From the NCBI GenBank assembly GCA_050485785.1, contig JBJHCA010000012.1, forward strand, positions 1-51,426: a DNA stretch of 51,426 nucleotides, in the 5' to 3' direction. The notes below the pieces were generated by a model that was not told the origin of the DNA, ran no database searches, and saw nothing but the letters and a program-made list of their open reading frames with translations. A program made the translations under genes and the position numbers. The stretch is from JBJHCA01 sp050485785. Its GTDB lineage: Bacteria > Bacteroidota > Bacteroidia > Chitinophagales > Saprospiraceae. This document shows, in pieces, positions 41,578-48,707 of this stretch. Position 1 is the first letter of the stretch. The number at the start of each line of letters is the position of its first letter.

Positions 41578-42911
41578 ATGGGTGGAAGAGATATACAAAA
41601 AGAGTTATTGAAACCATAGTTCCTTCAGGTCAATCGGTAGCCGACAGACTGCCTTATTGGCGCAATTTCCTGTTTGCGCAAACTGTTATTTACTTCATTC
41701 CATTATGCACAATTGCCTTGATCCCGGGTGTATGGGCAGGCTTTGCCCATAACTTACCCCTGGTAGCCTATGTGGATATGCTGGCTTTTGTTACCTTGCT
41801 TATTATCGGCTTTGTACCGGGAATCCGCATTGTGCTCAGAAAGTGGTTATTCATCCTCAACCTCTATTTCTTATCCCTGGTTCTGCTGCTGTATGTTGGC
41901 ACTGCCGGCCCCGGACTGGTTTACCTGTATGCCGTATGTGTACTGGCTATGCTCATTTTCAGCAGAAGGTACACTTTTGTCTGGAGTATTATTAACCTCG
42001 TTATTTGTACCGGAATTGCCCTTGCCATTTACACCGGATACCTCCCTGAAAGCCGGTTAAGTGATCTGAAGATCCAATCCTGGATCACTATTTCGGCTAA
42101 TTTGATTTTTCTGTGTTTTTTGACTTCCCTGCTGATTTCTTATTTACTGGGTAGACTTGACAGAAGTTTGCGCAAGGAACAGATGCTGAACAGTCGTCAT
42201 ACTGCCGCTATTAGCGAACTGAAAATGAAACAGGAAGAACTGGAGCAGTTTACCGCATTTGCCTCCCACAATTTGCAAGAGCCTGTTCGTGTGGTCCACA
42301 GCTTTATTACATTGTTTCAGCGGAAATACGGCGATCGAATCGACAAGAAAGGGCAGCAGTATCTTTATTATGCAGCCGATGGAACTGACCGCATGAAACG
42401 CAACATTAAAAGCTTGCTCGATTTTGCCAAAATTGACGGCATTCAGGTTCAGAAGGAGGAAGTCGACCTCAATGAAGTGATCCACGAAGTGAAACTCGCT
42501 TTGAAACGCCCTGCACAACAAATTGGTGCGCAGATCATATGTGACCATTTACCGGAAATTTACAGCTGGAGAGTACTGCACTTTCAGGTATTGTACAGCT
42601 TAGTAGGCAATGCATTGAAATACAGGGATTTAATCCGGCAAACTAAAGTAAATATCAGTGTTGAAGAAAGCCTTTCTGAGTATGTTTTTTCGGTTTCGGA
42701 CAACGGAATCGGAATTCCGGAAGAGCAATTCGAAAAAATATTCATAATTTTCCACCGCTTACATACCCATGAAGAATTACCGGGTACAGGTCTGGGGCTG
42801 TCCATCGTACAAAAAGCGGTGAGCAAATGGGGAGGCAGGGTCTGGGTTCAGTCAAAAAAGGGTGTAGGAAGTACGTTTTATTACAGTTTTCCCAAAGTTT
42901 ACGATTCATGA
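41574..42911 (+). CDS. Six-TM sensor histidine kinase
   Basis: 445 aa. Six TM helices (about 33-55, 62-83, 88-108, 111-130, 134-155, 169-192) with short loops, then a coiled coil (RSLRKEQMLNSRHTAAISEL), the DHp H-box ASHNLQEPVR (His232) and an ATPase domain (N box LVGNALKY, DNGIGIPEEQ, GTGLGLS). It has no periplasmic sensor domain, so it may sense the membrane or a bound small ligand. The start overlaps the upstream kinase by 4 bp (ATGA) and its stop overlaps the next receiver gene in the same way, so the three products are likely made together. Its catalytic core is closely related to that of the giant kinase. Confidence 0.9.
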   Translation: MNGWKRYTKRVIETIVPSGQSVADRLPYWRNFLFAQTVIYFIPLCTIALIPGVWAGFAHNLPLVAYVDMLAFVTLLIIGFVPGIRIVLRKWLFILNLYFLSLVLLLYVGTAGPGLVYLYAVCVLAMLIFSRRYTFVWSIINLVICTGIALAIYTGYLPESRLSDLKIQSWITISANLIFLCFLTSLLISYLLGRLDRSLRKEQMLNSRHTAAISELKMKQEELEQFTAFASHNLQEPVRVVHSFITLFQRKYGDRIDKKGQQYLYYAADGTDRMKRNIKSLLDFAKIDGIQVQKEEVDLNEVIHEVKLALKRPAQQIGAQIICDHLPEIYSWRVLHFQVLYSLVGNALKYRDLIRQTKVNISVEESLSEYVFSVSDNGIGIPEEQFEKIFIIFHRLHTHEELPGTGLGLSIVQKAVSKWGGRVWVQSKKGVGSTFYYSFPKVYDS

Positions 42912-43342
42912 AACATGTCAACATTTTACTGGTAGAGGATAATGAAGGCGATATCCTGCTGACTACAGAAGCGCTTGAAGAAGGAAAAGTGCTCAATAAG
43001 GTAGATGTAGTGCGTGACGGAGAAGCAGCTATCCAGTTTCTGAATAAAACCGGCAAGTACGAAAATGCCAGTACGCCGCACGTTATACTGCTCGATGTCA
43101 ACCTCCCGAAACGCAACGGACATGAAGTTTTGCATTACATCAAGCAATCAGAGCAGCTCAAGCATATTCCCGTAATTATGCTCACCACTTCGTCTTCTGA
43201 ACGAGACATCAAACTGGCCTACCAAAACTACGCTAATTGTTTCATTACCAAGCCCGTTGAGGTGGGTGATTTCCTTAATGTAATCTCAACTTTTGAGGAC
43301 TTCTGGCTTTCTATTGTGCAACTGCCCGGAAAACGCAGTTAA
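42908..43342 (+). CDS. Stand-alone response regulator receiver (Rcp1-like)
   Basis: 144 aa from the ATG at 42908, which overlaps the kinase stop by 4 bp. The longer frame from 42827 lies inside the kinase gene and is rejected. Single REC domain: acidic pair Glu10-Asp11, phosphoacceptor Asp63 in VILLDVNLPKRNG, Thr in MLTTSSSE, Lys in FITKPVE. There is no output domain, so it acts as a phosphate carrier or through protein contact, as in the Rcp1 family that pairs with PAS/phytochrome-like kinases. Likely partner: the adjacent kinases. Confidence 0.9.
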   Translation: MKHVNILLVEDNEGDILLTTEALEEGKVLNKVDVVRDGEAAIQFLNKTGKYENASTPHVILLDVNLPKRNGHEVLHYIKQSEQLKHIPVIMLTTSSSERDIKLAYQNYANCFITKPVEVGDFLNVISTFEDFWLSIVQLPGKRS

Positions 43343-43345
43343 TCC

Positions 43346-44344
43346 ATGAATAAAGACAAACGAAATATCCGGATCCTGGTAGTTGAAGACAATCCCGGTG
43401 ACCTTCTGCTTATTGAAGATTACCTGGAAGATCACTTCCTTTCGGCCGATATTGAAGTGGCTCGCAGCTTCACTGAAGCTGAAGCTCATTTTTCCAGGGC
43501 TGAATTCCACCCGTTTGATGTTGTTTTACTGGATTTGTCCCTGCCCGATAAGCAGGGAGAAGAATTGATCAGTGCCATGATCGGCTTTTGCTCCCGTTGC
43601 CCCATTATTGTTCTTACCGGTTATTCCGATTTTGATTTCAGTATCCGCTCGCTTTCGCTGGGTGTTTCCGATTACCTGCTCAAGGATGAGCTCTCTGCCT
43701 TTGCACTGTACAAAAGCATTATCTACAACATCGAACGCAAAAAAACACAAATAGTACTGGCTGAATCCGAAAAGCTGTATTCAGATATGTTCCATTTGAA
43801 TCCGGAACCCATGCTGCTGATCAATGCTCAAACCGAGTCAATTCTGGATGTCAATAAAGCAGCGGTCAATCAATACGGATACAGCCACCGGGAGTTTATC
43901 GCAAAAAACTGGAATGACCTGGAGTTGAATCCCAATAACCATAACATGGTGGGAGAGTCATCGGGTGATCTGTATGGATCATTGCTCACGCATTATACGG
44001 CAACAGGAGAAAAAATCTATGTGGATGTGCGCTCCGGCGATTTTAACTGGCGTGGTACTCCGGCAAAAATTTTATTGGCTATCAACGTTACCGAAAAACT
44101 GAGGTATATTCGTGCTATTGAAGACCAAAACCAAAAACTGGGTGAAATTGCGCACATCCAGTCCCATGTGGTAAGAGCGCCAATGGCCCGGCTTATGGGT
44201 CTTGTGCAATTACTTGAATCCGGGGAAGACAACGACTTTGATCGCAGCGAAATACTGGACCACATTTTGGATTCTGCCAACGAACTCGATATAGTTATAC
44301 GAGACATAAGCGACAGAACCGAAAAAGTAAACCCCAAAAAGTAA
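43346..44344 (+). CDS. REC-PAS-DHp protein lacking an ATPase domain
   Basis: 332 aa. REC domain 1-130 (phosphoacceptor Asp63 in VVLLDLSLPDKQG; Thr in VLTGYSD; Lys in YLLKDEL), PAS domain about 140-255 (EPMLLINAQTESILDVNKAA, ending LLAINVTEKLRY), then a DHp-like helical hairpin (about 258-325) with His274 in IQSHVVRAPMARLMGLVQLL. The protein stops after the second helix, so the HATPase_c domain is absent and it cannot autophosphorylate. It may work as a phosphotransfer hub that receives phosphate from the neighbouring kinases, or as a dimerisation decoy. It sits 3 bp after one receiver gene and 6 bp before another. Confidence 0.85.
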   Translation: MNKDKRNIRILVVEDNPGDLLLIEDYLEDHFLSADIEVARSFTEAEAHFSRAEFHPFDVVLLDLSLPDKQGEELISAMIGFCSRCPIIVLTGYSDFDFSIRSLSLGVSDYLLKDELSAFALYKSIIYNIERKKTQIVLAESEKLYSDMFHLNPEPMLLINAQTESILDVNKAAVNQYGYSHREFIAKNWNDLELNPNNHNMVGESSGDLYGSLLTHYTATGEKIYVDVRSGDFNWRGTPAKILLAINVTEKLRYIRAIEDQNQKLGEIAHIQSHVVRAPMARLMGLVQLLESGEDNDFDRSEILDHILDSANELDIVIRDISDRTEKVNPKK

Positions 44345-44350
44345 CAGATC

Positions 44351-44749
44351 ATGAATGGTGAGGTATTGATTGTAGACGATGACCAGGTGGTCATTTTTTT
44401 GCATGAATTGCTGCTCAAACGAAGCGGGATCACCGATTCGCCAAAAGTGTTTAAGCACGGCGAAACCGCATTGGAATACCTGCGCCTGAGCAATGGGGTC
44501 AACACGCCACGCCTTATTTTACTCGACATTTCCATGCCGGTGATGGACGGCTGGGACTTTTTAAATGAAATCAGAAAAAACCCCCCTGCTTCACCGCTTT
44601 ACATTTTCATGGTAACTTCTTCTATCGATCCCGTTGACCGCGAAAAGGCCGCGAAATACTCCGAAGTGATTGACTTTATCGAAAAGCCGCTGAACATTGA
44701 CAAGCTGCTTTATCTGCGAAACCACGACAAGCTGAAAGCGCTTTTCTAG
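44351..44749 (+). CDS. Stand-alone response regulator receiver
   Basis: 132 aa, single REC domain: acidic pocket Asp9-Asp10-Asp11, phosphoacceptor Asp59 in LILLDISMPVMDGWDF, Thr/Ser in MVTSSIDPVD, Lys in FIEKPLN. No DNA-binding or enzymatic output. It is the last gene of the phosphorelay operon and probably the terminal phosphate sink or a protein-interaction effector. No terminator with a T-run was seen in the gap that follows. Confidence 0.9.
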   Translation: MNGEVLIVDDDQVVIFLHELLLKRSGITDSPKVFKHGETALEYLRLSNGVNTPRLILLDISMPVMDGWDFLNEIRKNPPASPLYIFMVTSSIDPVDREKAAKYSEVIDFIEKPLNIDKLLYLRNHDKLKALF

Positions 44750-45089
44750 CTGTTGTTTTAGGGTCAATAGTAAGCTGAAGTTTTTTGGCGGCACTCCTGT
44801 ATTTTTTTCATATCTCTTTGTGGTGCCGCTTCGCGGCATGGTAGCTTTAGTCGGCAGTGTGCCCAATGGCGGCATTCCGCCCAACAAAAAGTTATGTATC
44901 AAAAAACATCGCATGCTTAGCCGGGTTCTAATGTTCAATTATACAGCCCAGCAAGTATTTATAGCATTGCATCTGCTACCTTTACCGGGCATAGTAATAA
45001 ACACGTAAAATGTTTTATTCGGCTATTTAGCCATTGCATGACATGGGTCATGGATTGAGTGCCTAAAGTGCTGAATAAGAGGTGAAACA
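44750..45089. other. 340-bp gap with a palindrome before the AraC-type gene
   Basis: No supported gene. It contains a small TGCCGC-TTC-GCGGCA hairpin near 44824-44838 and a perfect 6-bp dyad CATGAC-ATGG-GTCATG (45036-45051) about 40 bp before the regulator start. An AAGAGGTGAAACA stretch just before the ATG at 45090 resembles a Shine-Dalgarno site, unusual in this window. No TAnnTTTG box was recognised. Confidence 0.4.
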
Positions 45090-45650
45090 ATGAAGCTTTA
45101 TATCAAAAATATGGTTTGTAACCGCTGCATAATGGTGGTAAGAAATGAACTTGAAGCGCTGGGTTATCAGGTAGAAAATGTTTCCCTGGGTGAGGTGGAG
45201 CTTTACCCTGAACCGGACGAACATGGAAAGCTCATGCTCAATGATCATTTGCAAGCATTTGGCTTTGAGTTGATTGATGATAAAAAAAACCGCCTGATCG
45301 GCCAGATTAAATCCCTCATTATTGCATTGGTGCATCAGCAAAACAGTGAACTCAGCACTAATCTGTCTGATTACCTGAGCACCAGGTTGCATCACGACTA
45401 TTCCTATCTTTCGCAATTATTTTCTCAGGTGGAAGGCACTACCATTGAAAAGTACTTCATTGCACAAAAAATTGAGAAGGTGAAAGAGTTGTTGGTATAT
45501 GATGAGCTTTCATTAAGTGAAATCGCGTTTCAACTCAATTATTCCAGTGTTGCACATCTCAGCAATCAGTTCAAAAAGATTACCGGGCTTACGCCAAGTC
45601 ACTTTAAAAAAATTAAAGCCTACAGACGCAAACCCCTGGACGAAGTATAA
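45090..45650 (+). CDS. AraC family regulator with N-terminal HMA-like metal domain
   Basis: 186 aa. Residues about 1-70 resemble a heavy-metal-associated (HMA) fold with a Cys-x2-Cys pair (Cys10, Cys13 in MVCNRCIMVV) and a GFELIDD-type closing strand. Residues about 100-186 are an AraC-type double helix-turn-helix (EKYFIAQKIEKVKELLVYDE, LSLSEIAFQLNYSSVAHLSNQFKKITGLTPSHFK). It is expected to sense Cu(I) or a similar ion through the CxxC and to activate metal-resistance genes. This is supported by its position directly upstream of copA and by the paired direct-repeat operator there. Its stop codon touches the first operator half-site. Confidence 0.87.
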   Translation: MKLYIKNMVCNRCIMVVRNELEALGYQVENVSLGEVELYPEPDEHGKLMLNDHLQAFGFELIDDKKNRLIGQIKSLIIALVHQQNSELSTNLSDYLSTRLHHDYSYLSQLFSQVEGTTIEKYFIAQKIEKVKELLVYDELSLSEIAFQLNYSSVAHLSNQFKKITGLTPSHFKKIKAYRRKPLDEV

Positions 45651-45709
45651 TGATGTAAGTTTTTTCAAAAATGGTGTAACAGCATTGGATGGGTCAGTGG
45701 CGATCTTTG
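45650..45709 (+). promoter_or_regulatory. Predicted AraC-type operator and promoter of copA
   Basis: Direct repeat ATGATGTAA (45650-45658) and ATGGTGTAAC (45671-45680), start-to-start 21 bp, followed 25 bp later by the -7 core TTTG (45706-45709, in GATCTTTG). The same arrangement with identical distances precedes the second metal operon (48154-48213). The -7 box lacks the T of TAnnTTTG and no properly spaced -33 is seen, as expected for an activator-dependent promoter. Confidence 0.7.
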
Positions 45710-45731
45710 TGATGAAAATAATCGCAAAGCT

Positions 45732-48143
45732 ATGGCAACCGAAAACAATGAAATACTGATCCCTCTTGAAGGTGTAGAAAGCGAACACTGCGCCCTGATT
45801 GTAGACAATAGTATTGGCAGGCTCAGGGGTGTGAAGTCGCATCGGGTTGAGCTCAATAACAAGAGGGCGGTAATCCAAACCACGAGTAAAGAAACAGTTC
45901 GGGAAGCGGTAAAACAAATCAGAGATTTGGGCTATGATGTCAGCACTGTCAGGAAATCATTTCCCGTATTGGAGATGACTTGTGCTTCATGTGCATCCGG
46001 CGTTGAAAGTCTGATACATTCACAGCCGGGTGTAGTAGAAGCCACTGTTAACTATGCATCTGCCAAAGCCTTAGTGGAGTTTATTCCCGGTCAGCTAAAT
46101 ATTGAGGATCTGCGCAATGCCGTAAGGGGCATCGGTTATAACCTGATTATTGATGAAGAGGATACTGCTCACTCTTTGGTTGAAAACATTCAGCAGGAAA
46201 AACTCAACAGGCATAAAGTGAAAACCTTTTGGGCTCTGGCACTCTCAGCCCCGGTGATGGTCATTGGTATGTTCTTTATGGATATGCCTTTTGCCAACGA
46301 GATCATGTGGATTCTCAGCACCCCGGGTATTTTATGGTTTGGGAGGGATTTTTACATCAATGCATGGAAACAGGCCATACATCGTTCAGCCAACATGGAC
46401 AGCCTGGTGGCTTTGAGCACCGGCGTAGCATACGTGTTCAGTGTTTTCAACACGTTGTATCCTCAGTTTTGGCATCAGCGGGGTCTGCATGCCCATGTAT
46501 ATTTTGAAGCCGCTGCGGTTATCATTGCTTTTGTTCTTCTAGGCAAACTTCTGGAAGAAAGAGCTAAAGGCAATACATCCTCTGCTATCAGAAAACTAAT
46601 GGGTTTGCAACCCAAATCCGTTACTGTGATACAAGATGAAGGACATCATGTTCCCATCCCGATTGAAGATGTGGAAATCGGCAATATCCTTCTGGTGAAG
46701 CCCGGTGAGAAAATCGCCGTCGATGGAACGGTTATAAGGGGAAGTTCCTTTGTCAATGAAAGTATGCTGAGTGGCGAACCTCTGCCGGTCAGTAAAAATA
46801 TAAATGACCGGGTATTTGCCGGCACCATAAACCAAAAGGGCAGTTTTGAGTTCAGGGCTGACAAGGTGGGCAGTGAAACCATGCTGGCCCATATCATTAA
46901 GATGGTTCAGGATGCTCAGGGCAGTAAAGCGCCTGTTCAGAAGCTGGTGGATAAAATTGCCGGGGTATTCGTTCCGGTTGTCATTGTCATTGCCATAGTT
47001 GCTTTCGCAGTATGGAATATACTGGGTGGGGACAATGCCTTTACTCAGGGTTTGCTGGCATTGATTACCGTTTTGGTCATTGCTTGTCCGTGTGCTTTGG
47101 GATTGGCTACACCCACGGCTATTATGGTGGGTGTAGGCAAAGGAGCCGAACAGGGAATCCTTATTAAAGATGCTGAAAGCCTTGAATTGGGAACAAAAGT
47201 TAACGCGGTGGTTCTGGATAAAACGGGAACCATTACCGAGGGTAAGCCTATGGTTACCAATGATTTTTGGGTGGATAATTCAGATAAATCGAAGCAAATC
47301 CTGCTGAGTATCGAGAAACAATCAGAACACCCACTGGCTGAAGCTGTAGTAGCTTATCTGAAAGATTTCCGGGCCGTAGACATATCACAGTTTGAAAGCA
47401 TTACGGGGAAAGGTGTCAAAGCCGAAGCAGAAGGTGAAACATTTTTCACAGGCAACAAAAGAATGCTCAATGAGCAGGGTATCATTGTGGATGCCGGGAC
47501 AGCCGAAAAAGCACAGCAATGGGCCACTGAGGCTAAAACGGTTATCTGGTTTGCCAACAGTCAGCGCGTATTGGCAATACTGGCTATTGCGGACCAGATA
47601 AAACCCACTTCACAAAAAGCTATAAAGCAGTTGCATAAATCGGGAATTGAAGTACATATGCTAACCGGGGACAACGAAATCACTGCGGGAACTGTTGCCG
47701 GGAAAGTGGGAATACAGTTCTACAGTGCAGAGGTTTTGCCGGGGCAGAAAGCGGATTATGTCAAATCATTGCAGAAACAAGGTAAAGTGGTAGCCATGGT
47801 GGGGGATGGCATTAACGACAGTACCGCTTTGGCACAGGCAGATGTTAGTATTGCCATGGGCAAAGGCAGTGACATCGCCATGGACGTAGCTAAAATGACC
47901 ATCATTGCTTCCGATCTTGTCAAAATCCCCGAAGCCTTTCGATTGTCAAAACTGACGGTAAAAACAATCAGGCAAAACCTTTTTTGGGCATTCATTTACA
48001 ATGTGATCGGAATTCCTATTGCTGCCGGTGTTTTATACCCCGTTAATGGGTTCCTGCTCAATCCACTGCTGGCCGGAGCTGCCATGGCATTAAGCAGCGT
48101 GAGTGTAGTGAGCAATAGCTTGCGCTTGAAATACAAAAAATGA
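45732..48143 (+). CDS. copA: Copper-translocating P1B-type ATPase
   Basis: 803 aa. Two N-terminal HMA domains: the first (about 8-72) is degenerate, keeping only Cys20 (SEHC) of the CxxC; the second has Cys84-x2-Cys87 (MTCASC). Eight TM segments follow. The ion-binding CPC is Cys452-Pro-Cys454 in ACPCALGLATP, and the phosphorylated Asp is Asp496 in DKTGT. TGES appears as MLSGEPLPV, the P1B signature is SEHPLAEA, and MLTGDN and VGDGINDS are present. Role: ATP-driven Cu(I) export from cytoplasm to periplasm, where the CusA-type system in the next operon would take over. Start ATG at 45732 is about 15 nt after the expected transcription start. Confidence 0.93.
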   Translation: MATENNEILIPLEGVESEHCALIVDNSIGRLRGVKSHRVELNNKRAVIQTTSKETVREAVKQIRDLGYDVSTVRKSFPVLEMTCASCASGVESLIHSQPGVVEATVNYASAKALVEFIPGQLNIEDLRNAVRGIGYNLIIDEEDTAHSLVENIQQEKLNRHKVKTFWALALSAPVMVIGMFFMDMPFANEIMWILSTPGILWFGRDFYINAWKQAIHRSANMDSLVALSTGVAYVFSVFNTLYPQFWHQRGLHAHVYFEAAAVIIAFVLLGKLLEERAKGNTSSAIRKLMGLQPKSVTVIQDEGHHVPIPIEDVEIGNILLVKPGEKIAVDGTVIRGSSFVNESMLSGEPLPVSKNINDRVFAGTINQKGSFEFRADKVGSETMLAHIIKMVQDAQGSKAPVQKLVDKIAGVFVPVVIVIAIVAFAVWNILGGDNAFTQGLLALITVLVIACPCALGLATPTAIMVGVGKGAEQGILIKDAESLELGTKVNAVVLDKTGTITEGKPMVTNDFWVDNSDKSKQILLSIEKQSEHPLAEAVVAYLKDFRAVDISQFESITGKGVKAEAEGETFFTGNKRMLNEQGIIVDAGTAEKAQQWATEAKTVIWFANSQRVLAILAIADQIKPTSQKAIKQLHKSGIEVHMLTGDNEITAGTVAGKVGIQFYSAEVLPGQKADYVKSLQKQGKVVAMVGDGINDSTALAQADVSIAMGKGSDIAMDVAKMTIIASDLVKIPEAFRLSKLTVKTIRQNLFWAFIYNVIGIPIAAGVLYPVNGFLLNPLLAGAAMALSSVSVVSNSLRLKYKK

Positions 48144-48153
48144 TATTCTGCAA

Positions 48154-48213
48154 ATGTTGTAAATCATTTCAAAAATGATGTAACGACTATTGATGTATAG
48201 TTGCACAAATTTG
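48154..48213 (+). promoter_or_regulatory. Second predicted AraC-type operator, before the HMA/lipoprotein/cusA operon
   Basis: Direct repeat ATGTTGTAA (48154-48162) and ATGATGTAAC (48175-48184), start-to-start 21 bp, with TTTG at 48210-48213 (in CAAATTTG). The second half-site plus flank is identical to the copA copy over 17 of 18 bases (TTTCAAAAATGRTGTAAC), and the distance from half-site to TTTG is the same (25 bp). This shows that the downstream genes have their own promoter rather than depending on copA read-through. Confidence 0.7.
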
Positions 48214-48247
48214 TGGGAGTATTTTTCACCATAAAATGGTTATTAAG

Positions 48248-48478
48248 ATGAGCAATCAGAATAAATCCATGCGGTTTAAAACCAACATCAACTGCGGAGG
48301 ATGTGTAGCGAAAGTAACACCATTTCTCAATGAAACACATGGAATTGAGCATTGGGAAGTGGATACCTCAGGCAGGGATAAAATACTGTCAGTGAAGTCC
48401 GGTACTGTTTCTGAAAAGGAAGTTATCCAAACTGTGAAGAAGGCCGGGTTTAATATTGAAACACTAAAATCAGAGTAA
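48248..48478 (+). CDS. Small HMA-domain metal-binding protein
   Basis: 76 aa from the ATG at 48248 (an ATG four codons earlier, 48236, is equally open). Single HMA domain with Cys16-x2-Cys19 in TNINCGGCVAKV and a closing KKAGFNIETL strand. No signal peptide, so cytoplasmic. The likely role is a Cu(I) chaperone or buffer that hands metal to CopA, or a regulator partner. First gene of the second metal operon; the lipoprotein ATG begins 1 bp after its stop. Confidence 0.85.
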   Translation: MSNQNKSMRFKTNINCGGCVAKVTPFLNETHGIEHWEVDTSGRDKILSVKSGTVSEKEVIQTVKKAGFNIETLKSE

Positions 48479-48479
48479 T

Positions 48480-48704
48480 ATGAAAACACTAGTTTCAGCT
48501 GCAGTCATGTTTTCAGTTTTGCTGGCTTCATCTTGTGGAAGCCCGGGGCATGATAATGCAACACAACATGGCGAAATCACACAGTATTATTGCCCCATGA
48601 AATGCGAGGGCGATAAAACTTACGACGAACCCGGCACTTGCCCGGTTTGTCACATGGATCTCAAGCCGGTGGGCGAAGATAGCCATGATGGCCATAATCA
48701 TTAG
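48480..48704 (+). CDS. Small lipoprotein with heavy-metal-binding domain
   Basis: 74 aa. The lipobox LASSC gives acylated Cys19. The mature part is one heavy-metal-binding domain of the kind found on CusB-type adaptors: YYCPMKCEG and GTCPVCHMDLKPVG, with Cys38, Met40, Cys42, Cys54, Cys57 and Met59 as candidate ligands, then a His-rich tail (HDGHNH). It lacks the acidic export signal after Cys, so it probably faces the periplasm and captures copper or silver for the RND pump encoded 3 bp downstream. Confidence 0.88.
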   Translation: MKTLVSAAVMFSVLLASSCGSPGHDNATQHGEITQYYCPMKCEGDKTYDEPGTCPVCHMDLKPVGEDSHDGHNH

Positions 48705-48707
48705 TCA

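Noticed and set aside
42827..42907. 27-codon N-terminal extension of the receiver gene
   Set aside because: It lies wholly inside the kinase gene. The ATG at 42908 gives a standard REC N-terminus and a 4-bp ATGA overlap.
22547..44823. A 14-mer (CCACAAAGAGATAT) shared in inverted orientation by two intergenic regions (22547-22560, 44810-44823), with a partial match inside btuB at 18403
   Set aside because: In 51 kb read on both strands, several shared 14-mers are expected by chance. The flanks do not align and one copy is in coding sequence, so this is not evidence of a repeat family.
44820..45008. 62-codon plus-strand frame in the gap before the AraC-type gene
   Set aside because: It starts within a GC-rich hairpin, has no domain or promoter box, and its composition is unlike neighbouring proteins.
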